A DNA stretch of 64,000 nt from Cesiribacteraceae bacterium YIM B00369 (GCA_017948555.1 JAFMYY010000013.1:105895-169894); one strand, 5' to 3'; positions 43,560 through 53,518 are shown, numbered from the stretch's first letter. A program made the numbers and translations. Notes: a model not told the origin generated them from the sequence alone.

Positions 43560-45629
43560 ATGTCAAAATTTTTTAGACTTTATATCAGTTCGGTCTTTAC
43601 AAGCGAAGCTTTTCGAAGTCATGCGGGCTGGGTGGGTTTACTCCTCCTGAACCTGCTTATTGTGGTGAGTCTGCGGAACCAGATTATAAGTCCGAAGGTA
43701 AGCAGCTGGGTGCCGCAGTTAGTGCTGAACCTTTATTTGCTGGTGGCCTACGTGTATGGGCAGCTTAAAATTAAAGCAGTCGAACGCTATGATTTTATGC
43801 AGCTGATATGGAAAATGCTCCTTTTCGGTTTTGTTTCCACTTGCTTTTCTTTCTTTCTTGAGTCGGTGCTGTACCTCTTTTCCGGCTCTGCCTTTGCCTT
43901 TTCCTCCTTTATTTCCAATGTGTTTTATCTGTGCAGTCTTTTGCTCATTTCCACTTACCTTATTGTTTTACTCATAGCCTATAAGCGGTTAATCCTGTAT
44001 GAGAAGTCAAAAGTGTTGTTAATTGTATGGCGTATTTTTGAGTATTCCCTTATTGCGGGTATGGTGCTGGGCGTTTTTAACATAAGGATACAAAGCTTTC
44101 TTTACGATGGTTTTCTTGTGGGGCTGATAGGAATGGGGGTTGTGCTGTCGGTAAACCTTAAGTGGGTTGGCTACCTGGATTTTTCTCAAAAGTGCCGTAG
44201 TTTATTAATGCTGGCCGGAATTGCAGGCTTTCTGAGTTACTTTTGTTTCTTTATTTACATTTATAGTGAGGATAAGGGAATTTATCTTAATCTGGCTGAT
44301 AATATTTTCGTTCTTGCCCTCCTGGCTTTTTGCTTATTTTACAGCCTGCTCTCGGGGGTAGTTCTTTTTTTTAATTTACCCACCTCCTCGGTGTATGAAA
44401 AAAAGCTGCAGGAGATTAAAGGATTCCAGAAGCTGAACAGAAAAAGCCAGAACGAGGAAAGCAAAGAAACCCTTCTGGCTGCACTGCTTGAGAATGCGCT
44501 GTCTTCTATCGATGCGGATTCCGGCTGGGTAGAGCTGAAGGAGCAGGCCGGTGAGGTGCTGATAACAGGGGAGAAGCTGGAGGAGGAAGAACTGAACAGC
44601 ATACTGGAGGGGATTAAAAGAAATAATTTGAAGAAGGTTTTTGCAGCGGACTTTTCCAACCCCGCCGGGGAGGAGTATTTTACAGGGAGTATTGCTCACT
44701 CCCTTTGGCGGTCTGTACTTGTTGTGCCGCTTACCATACAGGAAAGTCATGCAGGTTTGCTGGTGCTGCTGAAAGACATTGAAGGGGGCTTTAATAAAGA
44801 TGCTATTGAGGTTGTAAAAACCTATGCAGATCATGCCTGTGTTTCTGTTGAAAATATGTACTTAATGCAGGAGGCGTTGCAGAATGAAAGATACAAGGAA
44901 GAGCTTGCTATAGCCCGCAGGGTGCAGCGAAGTCTTTTGCCGGAGCAGTTAGAGCATAACAAATCTTTCGATCTGGCAGTTTATTCAGAATCCACCGACG
45001 AAGTAGGCGGCGATTATTATGACAGTTATAAGGTAAACGAACATCAGTTTGTGCTTATAATCGGCGATGTGGCAGGGCATGGGACCTCAGCTGCTTTTGC
45101 AATGTCGCAGCTGAAAGGGGTGTTTCATAGCTTGGTGCCTTTAGGCTTTCCGGCCAGGGAGTTTGTGGTAAGGGTAAATGATGCCTTAAGTAAATGCCTT
45201 GGTAAGGCTATCTTTATAACGCTTACTTATGTTATTATTGATACTGATGAGGAGCAGGTTAAGCTTGTTCGGGCGGGCCACTGCCCTGCACTATATTTCA
45301 GGAAGAAGGAGAAAGACTTTTTAGCCTTTGAGAGCAGGGGAATGGGAATTGGTATTTTGCGCGACAGCGGGTTTGCGCAACACCTGGAAGAGAACAGGAT
45401 AAAGTATGAGGCCGGTGATTTGCTTGTGCTGTACACAGACGGGCTGACAGAGTGTAAGGACAACGGCCGGGAAGAATTTGGCATGGAGCGTTTGCGGGAA
45501 GTTGTTAAAATCAATGCTGATAAAGACGTAACGGAAATCCGGAATGCAATTATAGATGAACTAACAACATTTGCAGGAAAAGGAGGTGTGAACGATGATT
45601 TGACAGTTCTGATTGTGAAATTCAACTGA
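43560..45629 (+). CDS. Membrane-bound SpoIIE/RsbU-type protein phosphatase
   Basis: A 689-residue protein from the ATG at 43560 (an earlier in-frame ATG at 43536 overlaps the guaB terminator tail). About seven membrane helices lie in residues 20-280, a GAF domain at about 310-445, and a PP2C-type SpoIIE domain at about 465-689. The phosphatase part has DEVGGDYYD, IGDVAGHGTSAAFAM, LYTDGLTE and GGVNDDLTVLIVKF (metal-binding aspartates). It probably dephosphorylates the STAS protein encoded just downstream, with signal input through the membrane or GAF part. Confidence 0.9.
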   Translation: MSKFFRLYISSVFTSEAFRSHAGWVGLLLLNLLIVVSLRNQIISPKVSSWVPQLVLNLYLLVAYVYGQLKIKAVERYDFMQLIWKMLLFGFVSTCFSFFLESVLYLFSGSAFAFSSFISNVFYLCSLLLISTYLIVLLIAYKRLILYEKSKVLLIVWRIFEYSLIAGMVLGVFNIRIQSFLYDGFLVGLIGMGVVLSVNLKWVGYLDFSQKCRSLLMLAGIAGFLSYFCFFIYIYSEDKGIYLNLADNIFVLALLAFCLFYSLLSGVVLFFNLPTSSVYEKKLQEIKGFQKLNRKSQNEESKETLLAALLENALSSIDADSGWVELKEQAGEVLITGEKLEEEELNSILEGIKRNNLKKVFAADFSNPAGEEYFTGSIAHSLWRSVLVVPLTIQESHAGLLVLLKDIEGGFNKDAIEVVKTYADHACVSVENMYLMQEALQNERYKEELAIARRVQRSLLPEQLEHNKSFDLAVYSESTDEVGGDYYDSYKVNEHQFVLIIGDVAGHGTSAAFAMSQLKGVFHSLVPLGFPAREFVVRVNDALSKCLGKAIFITLTYVIIDTDEEQVKLVRAGHCPALYFRKKEKDFLAFESRGMGIGILRDSGFAQHLEENRIKYEAGDLLVLYTDGLTECKDNGREEFGMERLREVVKINADKDVTEIRNAIIDELTTFAGKGGVNDDLTVLIVKFN

Positions 45630-45654
45630 TAAAAGTTTTAACTTTAATTTCAGG

Positions 45655-45686
45655 TTTGTAATAAAATCATTAAAATCGCATTTTTG
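45655..45686 (+). promoter_or_regulatory. Predicted promoter of the STAS / anti-sigma-like pair
   Basis: TTTG (45655-45658), 20-bp spacer, CATTTTTG (45679-45686), one mismatch to TAnnTTTG. It would let the two small genes be expressed apart from the phosphatase gene. Confidence 0.45.
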
Positions 45687-45723
45687 TATTGTAACTTAAA
45701 TAAACTTTTAAGCGTAAGTAAAG

Positions 45724-46071
45724 ATGATAAACATCACAAAAGAGTCAGAAGACGATATATTTATTATTAAGGTGGAAGGGGATGTGGATGCAAGCTCTTC
45801 AATTCATCTGGACAAGGCGATTAGTGACGCCATTGAGAAAGGACAGAAGAATGTGGTAATAGATTGTACAGAGCTTCAGTATATCTCTTCCGCAGGTTTA
45901 GGTGTATTCATGTCGTATATTCAGGATTTTGAGGACAGCGACTCCCGTTTTGTGTTGTTTGGATTGAATAAGAAAGTAGCTAACGTTTTTGAGATCCTTG
46001 GTCTTGACCAGCTTTTAACGATAGTTGAAACTAAAGACCAGGCAAAAAAGCTAATTAATGATGAAGTATAG
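45724..46071 (+). CDS. STAS-domain anti-sigma-factor antagonist (RsbV type)
   Basis: A 115-residue STAS protein. The phospho-acceptor region is CTELQYISSAGLGVFMSYI (Ser at about 57-58). In the RsbU/V/W scheme its unphosphorylated form binds the kinase-like partner and frees the target. Its 3' end overlaps the downstream gene by 14 bp, so the two are made together. Confidence 0.92.
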   Translation: MINITKESEDDIFIIKVEGDVDASSSIHLDKAISDAIEKGQKNVVIDCTELQYISSAGLGVFMSYIQDFEDSDSRFVLFGLNKKVANVFEILGLDQLLTIVETKDQAKKLINDEV

Positions 46072-46495
46072 TTTAAAGGTTCCGTGCAGCAAAGCAAAAT
46101 TAAAGACAATCAGGTCATTCGTGGATGAGACACTGAATCAGTACTCTATATCTGACGTTGATCTGAATATGTTGGTGCTTGCTGTTGACGAAATCTGTGC
46201 TAACCTCATCGTTCATACCTATAGCCCTGATGAAACTGTGGAATGTATTGAGCTTCATATTAATGTTGAAGAAAATGAAGGAATTACATTCGAGATTGTT
46301 GACCGTAACAATGAAGGCTTCAACATTATCAATTATAAAGAGCCAATGCTGAAAGAGCTGGTGCAATCCCGTCGTAAAGGTGGGCTTGGCCTTATGCTGG
46401 TGAAGCGGATAATGGATGATGTTCAGTTTAAAAGCAATGGAAAAGGAAATATCTGCCGCCTCTTCAAGCGTATTTCCCTGGCAGATGCCGGATAA
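46058..46495 (+). CDS. RsbW-type anti-sigma serine kinase (HATPase_c_2)
   Basis: A 145-residue GHKL ATPase of the anti-sigma kinase type. The N box is VDEICANLIVHTYS (about 43-56), G1 is EIVDRNNEGFNI (a variant of DxGxGF), and G2 is RKGGLGLMLVKRIMD. It should phosphorylate the STAS protein and, when free, bind a target. No sigma factor gene is in the window, so the regulated partner is unknown. Confidence 0.88.
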   Translation: MMKYSLKVPCSKAKLKTIRSFVDETLNQYSISDVDLNMLVLAVDEICANLIVHTYSPDETVECIELHINVEENEGITFEIVDRNNEGFNIINYKEPMLKELVQSRRKGGLGLMLVKRIMDDVQFKSNGKGNICRLFKRISLADAG

Positions 46496-46658
46496 TTGCC
46501 CCTGCCTGTCTGTTTTTAAATAACCCTGCCGAAAAGAAAAATACCCCTCCTGTATAGTAAGTAATTTATTTTCAGCTAACTGTTTATATGGTTCTGTTGC
46601 AAAAATTCGTTAAAATTGCAATTGGTTATAACGGAGCCATTCAACCCGAATAGTTTTC

Positions 46659-48917
46659 ATGAAACATAAATTTTTGCTTTGGTTTGCTGGATTAGGATTA
46701 ATGTGCATTACCTGTAAAAATGCAAATAATCCGGCAACTGCAGATGCCCTGCCTTCGGAGCCTGTGTTGTTTACAGTACGGGACGAGCCCACTACCCTGA
46801 AAGAATTCCTGTACGTTTATAATAAAAATAATTTAAACCGGGATACAGTTGATCCGGCAGCCGATTTAAAGGAATACCTGGAGCTTTATGTGAATTTTAA
46901 ACTGAAAGTTCAGGAAGCTAAAGAAGCCGGAATGCATGAGCAGCAGGCATTTATTGATGAACTGGCCGGCTATAAAAAACAACTTGCGGGTCCATACCTC
47001 ACAGAAAAGGCAGTTACTGATAAACTGATCAGGGAAGCCTATGAACGCCTTGGAACAGAAGTTAATGCTTCCCATATCCTTATTGGCTTAAAGCCAAACC
47101 CCCTTCCTGCCGATACAGTAGCCGCTTTTAATAAAATTAAAAAACTCAGGGAGCGTGCGCTTGCAGGTGAAGATTTCCATGAGCTTGCCCGTCAGTTTTC
47201 AGAAGATCCTTCAGCAAGCATGAATGGAGGTAACCTGGGGTACTTTACAGCGCTTCAAATGGTGTACCCTTTTGAAAACGCTGCTTACAAGACTGCTGTC
47301 GGAGATATTTCCAGGCCTGTAAGAACCAGATTTGGCTATCATATCCTTAAAGTGCACAATAAAAGAGCCTCTCAGGGTAAACTTAAAGTGGCTCATATAA
47401 TGGTGCGTGCGGAAGAGAACGCCCCACAGGAGCAGGCGACGGCTGCAGAAAAGAAAATTCAGGATATTTATAAAAGATTAAAAGAAGGGGGAGACTGGCA
47501 GCAGCTGGCAAAGCAGTTTTCAGAAGACCGGTCAACCAAAAGTAAAGGAGGAGAGCTGGACTGGTTCTCTACCGGAAGTCTTGTTCCTGAATTTGAAGAA
47601 GCAGCTTTTTCGCTGCAGAAAAAGGGTCAGATAACTGAACCTGTCCGCACCCCTTATGGCTGGCATATTATTAAGCTGTTAGAAAAACAGACGTTACCTT
47701 CTTTGGAAGAAATGCGGGAGGACCTGGAAAACCGCGTGAGCAGGGACTCACGTTCGCAGCTTCAGGAAAAAGCTTTAATGGACAGGCTCCGCCGCGATAA
47801 TAACTTCCGGGAGAATGAAACAGTGCTGCAGGACCTCCTTTCTAAGGCAGATTCAGTTTTGCAAGTCCGGTCCGGGGCAAATGAAACAGATAGCCTTGAA
47901 GCTGCCAGGGTAGTGTTTTCAATAAATGAAGAACCGTATTCTGTTGCTGATTTCAGCTCCTGGTTAAGTGCCAATGCGGGAAAAAAGCAAAATATTGATT
48001 CAAAGCAATACCTGCGCTCACAATATGAGCGTTGGCAGAATGAGGAGTTGCTGGCCTATGAAGAAGCCCACCTCGAAGATAAGTATGATGACTACCGGAT
48101 GCTGGTAAAAGAATATCACGATGGAATTCTTCTTTTTCAACTGATGGATGAAAAGGTGTGGACAAAAGCCCTTGAGGATACTGCAGGCCTGAAAAACTAT
48201 TTCCAAAACAACCGCGGCCAATACCAGTGGGATGAGCGGATTGAGGGGGTGTTGTTGAGTGCGTCAAATGCTGAGTTGCTGAAGCAGGTAGAGGAGGCTT
48301 TATCTAAACCTCCTTATGTTGCAGCGCAGGGAACTTTGGGTTCGCTTCAGATTCAGCAGGAAGCACTCTCAGGTAATACAGCACGCACACTGGATAAACT
48401 TGCAGGAACGCTGCACCAGGATTCAACAGCTGTGCTGGAGGTATATGTTCCTCAGAAACAAGTGGCTGCTGTTTCCCTCATAAAAAAACACCTGCAGGCA
48501 CAGGCTTTGGCTGAAAACCGCTATAAAATATTGCCCGCAGCAAAAGATAAAGAAGGAAGTGTACGTGTGCTTACCTACTCGCCCATGGCGCTTGAGCGAC
48601 AGTTCAACCAGAAAACATCCTTAGCCCTGCAGGTAATTGAGGGGCCGTTTGAAAAGGGTACCCATCCTGTGGTGGACGGCATAAAGTGGCAGCCGGGGAG
48701 CTATAGAGTTCAGCAGGATGGAAGAGCATACCTGGTGAAGGTTGATAAAGTTTTACCTCCTGCCCCAAAAAAGCTTGATGATATTCGTGGACAGGTAATT
48801 TCTGATTATCAGCAATACCTGGAGAAACAATGGATTGACAGCCTGCGGCGCAAGTATGAGGTGCAGGTTAACCAGGAACTGTTAGAAAAAGCAATAAGCA
48901 GTATTAATGAGGAATAG
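46659..48917 (+). CDS. Peptidylprolyl isomerase with two parvulin domains
   Basis: A 752-residue envelope protein with a signal peptide and possible lipobox (ITC, Cys about 19). A helical N-terminal chaperone part (about 35-130) precedes two PpiC-type parvulin domains at about 135-235 (ASHILIGLKP ... GYHILKVHNKRAS) and 243-345 (VAHIMVRAEEN ... GWHIIKLLEK). A long C-terminal half has no family I recognise. It probably assists outer-membrane protein folding. It is first of three linked foldase genes. Confidence 0.87.
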   Translation: MKHKFLLWFAGLGLMCITCKNANNPATADALPSEPVLFTVRDEPTTLKEFLYVYNKNNLNRDTVDPAADLKEYLELYVNFKLKVQEAKEAGMHEQQAFIDELAGYKKQLAGPYLTEKAVTDKLIREAYERLGTEVNASHILIGLKPNPLPADTVAAFNKIKKLRERALAGEDFHELARQFSEDPSASMNGGNLGYFTALQMVYPFENAAYKTAVGDISRPVRTRFGYHILKVHNKRASQGKLKVAHIMVRAEENAPQEQATAAEKKIQDIYKRLKEGGDWQQLAKQFSEDRSTKSKGGELDWFSTGSLVPEFEEAAFSLQKKGQITEPVRTPYGWHIIKLLEKQTLPSLEEMREDLENRVSRDSRSQLQEKALMDRLRRDNNFRENETVLQDLLSKADSVLQVRSGANETDSLEAARVVFSINEEPYSVADFSSWLSANAGKKQNIDSKQYLRSQYERWQNEELLAYEEAHLEDKYDDYRMLVKEYHDGILLFQLMDEKVWTKALEDTAGLKNYFQNNRGQYQWDERIEGVLLSASNAELLKQVEEALSKPPYVAAQGTLGSLQIQQEALSGNTARTLDKLAGTLHQDSTAVLEVYVPQKQVAAVSLIKKHLQAQALAENRYKILPAAKDKEGSVRVLTYSPMALERQFNQKTSLALQVIEGPFEKGTHPVVDGIKWQPGSYRVQQDGRAYLVKVDKVLPPAPKKLDDIRGQVISDYQQYLEKQWIDSLRRKYEVQVNQELLEKAISSINEE

Positions 48918-49800
48918 CAGGAAAGCCTTTGCCTCTTTATGCTTATGGGTAACAGGGATTGTATTGGGTGGTTGCGATTATCTGACCATGGGCCAGCCAA
49001 ACAGCGGGGGAGGAGAAGAGGAAATCAAAGTAGCGAGGGTAAACGATAAATTCCTCTATGCAAATGATCTGGCAGACATTGTTCCGCCGGATGCAGCCCC
49101 TGACGACAGTGCCCGGATTGCAAAACGATACATTAACAGCTGGATCCGTAAGCAGCTGATGATTGATGAAGCTGCCAGTAAAATTGAATTTGATGAGCAG
49201 GAGCTGGAACGTAAAATACTCGATTACCGCTATGCGCTGATGGTATATGAGTTTGAAAAATATTATGTAAATACAGAGCTGCAAAAGAAAGTTACAGAGG
49301 AAGAAATTGCACAATATTATGAGGCAAACAAGGATAATTTTGAGCTGAAGCAAATTATTATCAGGGGAGTTTTTGTAAAAGTACCCAAAGAAGCTCCCCG
49401 GTTAAATAAACTCCGGGAGTTTATGGAGTTGAAAAAGGATGATGACCTGGAAAAGCTTAAATCTTATTGTTACCGTTTTGCTTCGGATTTTATGCTGGAC
49501 CGGAACACCTGGGTTAATTTTGAAGAGCTGGTAACCAATACGCCGCTCATGAGCATCCCGAATAAGGTTCAGTGGCTGGAGGCAAATAAATTTGTGGAAA
49601 CCTCCGATGACCATTATTTATATTTTTTAAAGGTGCGTAATTATAAAATTTCAAACGAGATATCTCCGCTGGAATTTGTGCGCGACCAGATAGAAACGAT
49701 TATTATTAATAAAAGAAAAACTGAACTGGCCACACAGCTGGAGAAAGAAATTTATGAAAAAGCCGAAAAAAATGATGCCTTTGAAATATATGGTAAATAA
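48907..49800 (+). CDS. SurA-N-like lipoprotein, no parvulin domain
   Basis: A 297-residue lipoprotein (lipobox VLGGC, Cys at about 23). The mature part is helical and matches the N-terminal chaperone-like part of foldases: VARVNDKFLYANDLADIVPP, RKQLMIDEAASKIEFDEQEL, YYEANKDNFELKQIIIRGVF. It has no catalytic parvulin motifs. It overlaps the first foldase gene by 11 bp and the third by 11 bp, so it belongs to the same operon and probably the same machine. Confidence 0.75.
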   Translation: MRNSRKAFASLCLWVTGIVLGGCDYLTMGQPNSGGGEEEIKVARVNDKFLYANDLADIVPPDAAPDDSARIAKRYINSWIRKQLMIDEAASKIEFDEQELERKILDYRYALMVYEFEKYYVNTELQKKVTEEEIAQYYEANKDNFELKQIIIRGVFVKVPKEAPRLNKLREFMELKKDDDLEKLKSYCYRFASDFMLDRNTWVNFEELVTNTPLMSIPNKVQWLEANKFVETSDDHYLYFLKVRNYKISNEISPLEFVRDQIETIIINKRKTELATQLEKEIYEKAEKNDAFEIYGK

Positions 49801-51133
49801 AGTGGCTGTTATCTTCCTGATTGCTTTTTGCAGTTTTTCAGGAAGCTTTGCTCAGGGGCAAAGCAAAAAGCAGGTAGTGGATAAGATAGTCGCTAAAGTT
49901 GATAATTATATCGCACTTAAGTCCGAGCTGGAGCTGTCGTACCTTGAAATGAGTACCAGAGGGCAGCAGTTTAACCAGAAAGTCAATAAGTGTGAAGTGC
50001 TGCAGCAGTTGCTGCAAAACAAAATGATGCTGGCAAAAGCCGAAATAGACTCTATTACCGTATCTGACGCACAGGTTTCTGCAGAGCTGGATAACCGTAT
50101 GCGCTTTATGGTTTCCCAGCTTGGTTCTGAAGAAGAAATTGAAAGATATTATAATAAATCGCTCAGCCAGTTTAAGGAAGAGCTGCGCGATAAGATGAGG
50201 GAGCAGCTTTTGGTAAAAGAGGTTTCCCGTCATATTACACAGGATGTAAAGGTTACTCCGGCAGAAGTAAAAAGATTCTTCAATAAAATTCCTGCCGACA
50301 GCCTTCCTTTCTTTTCTACTGAAGTAACAGTGGGGCACATTGTAAAAATGCCCGAAGTGAGTAAGGAGCAAAAAGAAACGGTAAAAAAACGCCTGAATGA
50401 AATAAGGGACCAGATTATAAGTGGAGAAACCACTTTTGCGGAAATGGCCCGTAAGCACTCCGAAGACCCGGGCTCAGCTGCCAGTGGCGGTGATTTAGGA
50501 TTCTGGAAAAGAGGTGAGCTGGCTCCTGAATTTGAAGCAACTGCATTGCGAATGAAGCCAGGTGATATTTCAAGGCCTGTGGAAACAAAATTTGGCTTCC
50601 ACATTATACAGCTGATTGAACGCCGGGGAAATACTTACAGCAGCCGTCATATCCTGATGAAGCCAAATTCTTCTGAAGATGATATTAAAGTGGCTGAGCA
50701 GTACCTTGACAGCCTAAGATCTGAAATTCAGAAAGGAACAATTGCTTTTTCCAAAGCGGCCAAAGAATATTCAGACGACCAGATGACCAAGCCAAGTGGT
50801 GGATATTTTCTCGACCCTGAAGAATCGAACCGTATTTCTGTGGAAGAATTAGATCCTTCTGTTTTCTTTGTAATTGATACAATGAAGGTGGGTAGCGTGT
50901 CGAAACCACTGGCTTACCGTACCGAAGACGGGAAAGATGCGGTACGAATCATATACTATCAGTCAAGGGTAAAGCCGCACCGTGCCAACCTTGCCGATGA
51001 TTATCAGAAAATACAGGCAGCAGCCATCAGTGAAAAGAAAAACCGCATTATTGAGCAGTGGTTTAAAGATGCGGTGAATGATGTATTTATTGATATAGAT
51101 GAGGAGTACGATTATTGTAATCTGGTAAACTAA
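49790..51133 (+). CDS. SurA-like periplasmic chaperone/isomerase
   Basis: A 447-residue protein from the ATG at 49790, which gives a good signal peptide (MVNKVAVIFLIAFCSFSGSF, cleavage after FAQ); an ATG 36 bp upstream would add a basic stretch. SurA_N-type start (VDKIVAKVDNYIALKSELEL), first parvulin domain about 180-285 (VTVGHIVKMPEVS ... GFHIIQLIERRG), and a second about 287-390 (SSRHILMKPN). It escorts outer-membrane proteins. It is last of the foldase trio. Confidence 0.88.
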   Translation: MVNKVAVIFLIAFCSFSGSFAQGQSKKQVVDKIVAKVDNYIALKSELELSYLEMSTRGQQFNQKVNKCEVLQQLLQNKMMLAKAEIDSITVSDAQVSAELDNRMRFMVSQLGSEEEIERYYNKSLSQFKEELRDKMREQLLVKEVSRHITQDVKVTPAEVKRFFNKIPADSLPFFSTEVTVGHIVKMPEVSKEQKETVKKRLNEIRDQIISGETTFAEMARKHSEDPGSAASGGDLGFWKRGELAPEFEATALRMKPGDISRPVETKFGFHIIQLIERRGNTYSSRHILMKPNSSEDDIKVAEQYLDSLRSEIQKGTIAFSKAAKEYSDDQMTKPSGGYFLDPEESNRISVEELDPSVFFVIDTMKVGSVSKPLAYRTEDGKDAVRIIYYQSRVKPHRANLADDYQKIQAAAISEKKNRIIEQWFKDAVNDVFIDIDEEYDYCNLVN

Positions 51134-51261
51134 AAAAACAGATATTGAGCTGTTACCTGAGGGTGCGGGGTAGCCGGTTTTTACCTGATAAACATTTCTG
51201 CATTCTGTTTATTAATAATACCGGGTATTGTACCTTATACTAAGAACTATAATCAGTCTTT

Positions 51262-52227
51262 ATGAAAAAATTTAGCTCCGAAGTTGAAGCTGCAGATAGT
51301 CTCTACCAGGCCTTTCAAAATCTGAAGAAGGAGGTGGGGAAAGTTATTGTGGGGCAGGAGGAAGTGGTCAGGCTTCTCCTGACTTCTATTTTCTGTCAGG
51401 GCCACAGTTTACTTATTGGCGTTCCTGGTCTGGCAAAAACGAAACTTATCCAGACTTTATCCTCTACCCTTAACCTCAGTTATAACCGGATTCAGTTTAC
51501 GCCCGACCTTATGCCATCAGATATTTTAGGATCTGAAACTCTGGATAAGGACCGGAATTTTAAATTTGTAAAAGGGCCAGTGTTTGCCAATATTGTACTG
51601 GCAGATGAGATTAACAGAACACCGCCTAAAACCCAGGCTGCCTTGCTGGAATCAATGCAGGAATACTCTGTAACCATTGCGGGGCAGGTTTTTAAACTGG
51701 AACGGCCTTTCTTTGTGCTGGCTACCCAAAACCCTATTGAGCAGGAAGGTACATATCCTTTGCCTGAGGCCCAGCTCGACCGCTTTATGTTCAATATTTA
51801 CCTGGACTATCCTGCCTATGCCGAAGAGGTAAATATCATAAAGAATACTACTAACGATGAAGAACCTGTGGTAAGGCAGATCCTTGCAGCGGATGAAATA
51901 CTGGCTTACCAGCACCTGGTGCGTCGGGTGCCCATTGCCGATAATGTAGTGGAGTATGCGGTACGTCTGGTTCATAAAACCCGCCCCGGAAGGGAAGGGG
52001 CACACCAGCTGGCAAATGATTACCTGGAATGGGGAGCGGGCCCGAGGGCGTCGCAAAATCTTGTATTGGCAGCAAAATGTAATGCCCTGCTAAGAGGAAA
52101 ATATTCTCCTGATATAGAAGATGTGAAAGCTGTGGCAAAGCCTATTCTCCGGCACAGAGTTGTGCGGAATTTTAAAGCTGATGCGGAAGGGTATACAATT
52201 GACAGGATCATTGAAGAAATGTTATAA
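51262..52227 (+). CDS. MoxR-family AAA+ ATPase
   Basis: A 321-residue AAA+ chaperone-like ATPase. Walker A is GVPGLAKTKLIQTL (about 53-66), Walker B is IVLADEINRTPPKTQAALLESMQEYSV (motif typical of MoxR), and ATQNPIEQEGTYPLPEAQLDRF follows. The C-terminal lid is normal. MoxR genes are usually followed by DUF58 and VWA genes; here a UDG-like gene comes next, so its clients are not shown by context. Confidence 0.93.
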   Translation: MKKFSSEVEAADSLYQAFQNLKKEVGKVIVGQEEVVRLLLTSIFCQGHSLLIGVPGLAKTKLIQTLSSTLNLSYNRIQFTPDLMPSDILGSETLDKDRNFKFVKGPVFANIVLADEINRTPPKTQAALLESMQEYSVTIAGQVFKLERPFFVLATQNPIEQEGTYPLPEAQLDRFMFNIYLDYPAYAEEVNIIKNTTNDEEPVVRQILAADEILAYQHLVRRVPIADNVVEYAVRLVHKTRPGREGAHQLANDYLEWGAGPRASQNLVLAAKCNALLRGKYSPDIEDVKAVAKPILRHRVVRNFKADAEGYTIDRIIEEML

Positions 52228-52376
52228 AAAATATACTGATAAATGTACCTTGTATTGATGAAAAGTATTGAATGTAGCAGTAAAAACAAGTAGATTAACA
52301 GCCATATATTGCCTCCCGGACAGCTGCTATACAATATTCTCATTATCAGTATTTTATTTTATCTTATCATCCTGCT

Positions 52377-53120
52377 ATGGACGTTCATAATTACCAAAGG
52401 AAGTGCTTTAAGCAATATAAGGAATCAATCGGGTATCCTGAAGAGAGAACATTTCTTTATGGAAATCCGGTAGAGGTAGCAGTGCCAAATCAGGTAGTTC
52501 CTGGTAAGGCTATGATAATAGGGTTCCATCCGCTGGCCCGGATGTATGATGTGGATGATCAGAAAGATGTGCCTCTGTATAGTGCTTCATTTCCTTTTGG
52601 TGAAGAACAGTATTTTGATGGCAGGCATGTAATACCTGTTCCCGGCAGGGAAGATCTGGAGAAAGTGCTTGGTAAACTTGGTATTAAGCTGGAGGATTGC
52701 TGGCTGACCTCGCTGATAAAGATTTATCTGTTCAGCAGTAAAGATGTTGCAAAGTATAATGCTTTAGGTAACTTCAAAGTTGCTCCGGATGAATTTAATT
52801 TTAAGGAATATGGTACTAAAAGCATGCCATGGATTCAGCAGGAGGTAAGCCTTGGCAACCCGGAACTGGTAATACTCTCAGGCCTGGAAACAATAAGCTT
52901 ATTTTACGATGTAAGCCCTACAAAAGCAAAGCATCTCGTAGATGGAGAGTTAAAAGAGTTAAAGTTCGGAAGAAAAAAGTTGCCGGTTTTATGTTTGCAG
53001 GATGCTGAGGTGATGATAAACGACAATAAGCGGAACCCCTGGCCTGAAGTTTTTGAAAGCAAAGTGGTGCCATCGGCCAAAGAGTCCCTTAAGAGATTTT
53101 CATTTGTAAGAAAAGACTGA
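52377..53120 (+). CDS. Uracil-DNA-glycosylase-superfamily-like protein
   Basis: A 247-residue protein whose strand order fits the UDG fold: PGKAMIIGFHPLARM (about 42-56), a central DCWLTSLIKIYLF (about 114-126), and GNPELVILSGLETISLFYDV (about 161-180). The family's key catalytic motif is not clear, so the substrate and activity are unsure. It may act in uracil or hypoxanthine repair, or be a non-catalytic relative. Single gene. Confidence 0.45.
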   Translation: MDVHNYQRKCFKQYKESIGYPEERTFLYGNPVEVAVPNQVVPGKAMIIGFHPLARMYDVDDQKDVPLYSASFPFGEEQYFDGRHVIPVPGREDLEKVLGKLGIKLEDCWLTSLIKIYLFSSKDVAKYNALGNFKVAPDEFNFKEYGTKSMPWIQQEVSLGNPELVILSGLETISLFYDVSPTKAKHLVDGELKELKFGRKKLPVLCLQDAEVMINDNKRNPWPEVFESKVVPSAKESLKRFSFVRKD

Positions 53121-53177
53121 AATAAGCACAGGAGAAGGCGGTTTTTCTGATGACTTCTCCTGAATGCTCTTCCTGCC

Positions 53178-53432
53178 TTAATGGTTGCGAAGTGCCTCAA
53201 TCAGTTCTTCCTTATTCATTTTCGATCTTCCCTCAATATCTATTTCTTTCGCTTTTTGGTAAAGCTCATCTTTCGACCTGTCTTCGTACTTAGTAGCTGC
53301 CCCTCCTTTTTGGCCCGTCTCGTGAGAATTGCTGTTTGCAATCCTGGCTGATTTTTCCTTGCTGTAGCCCTGCTCCCTTAAAGCTTCATACTGCTCATCA
53401 TTTTTTACGCTGTTTCCATGATTCTTTGTCAT
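53178..53432 (-). CDS. Small Rho-N / DUF7218-like protein
   Basis: An 84-residue, very polar protein: MTKNHGNSVKNDEQYEALRE, QGYSKEKSARIANSNSH, then a C-terminal helix pair KDELYQKAKEIDIEGRSKMN that resembles the Rho termination factor N-terminal SAP-like fold. It is probably a nucleic-acid-binding stress protein; this is inference. Stands alone. Confidence 0.65.
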   Translation of the reverse strand: MTKNHGNSVKNDEQYEALREQGYSKEKSARIANSNSHETGQKGGAATKYEDRSKDELYQKAKEIDIEGRSKMNKEELIEALRNH

Positions 53433-53518
53433 AACTTTTCTGGTTGGTTATGAAAGATAAACGGTATGCAGGAGATTTTGTTGAATGTTTCAGGATGCTC
53501 ATGGAGAGCCTGGAAGAC

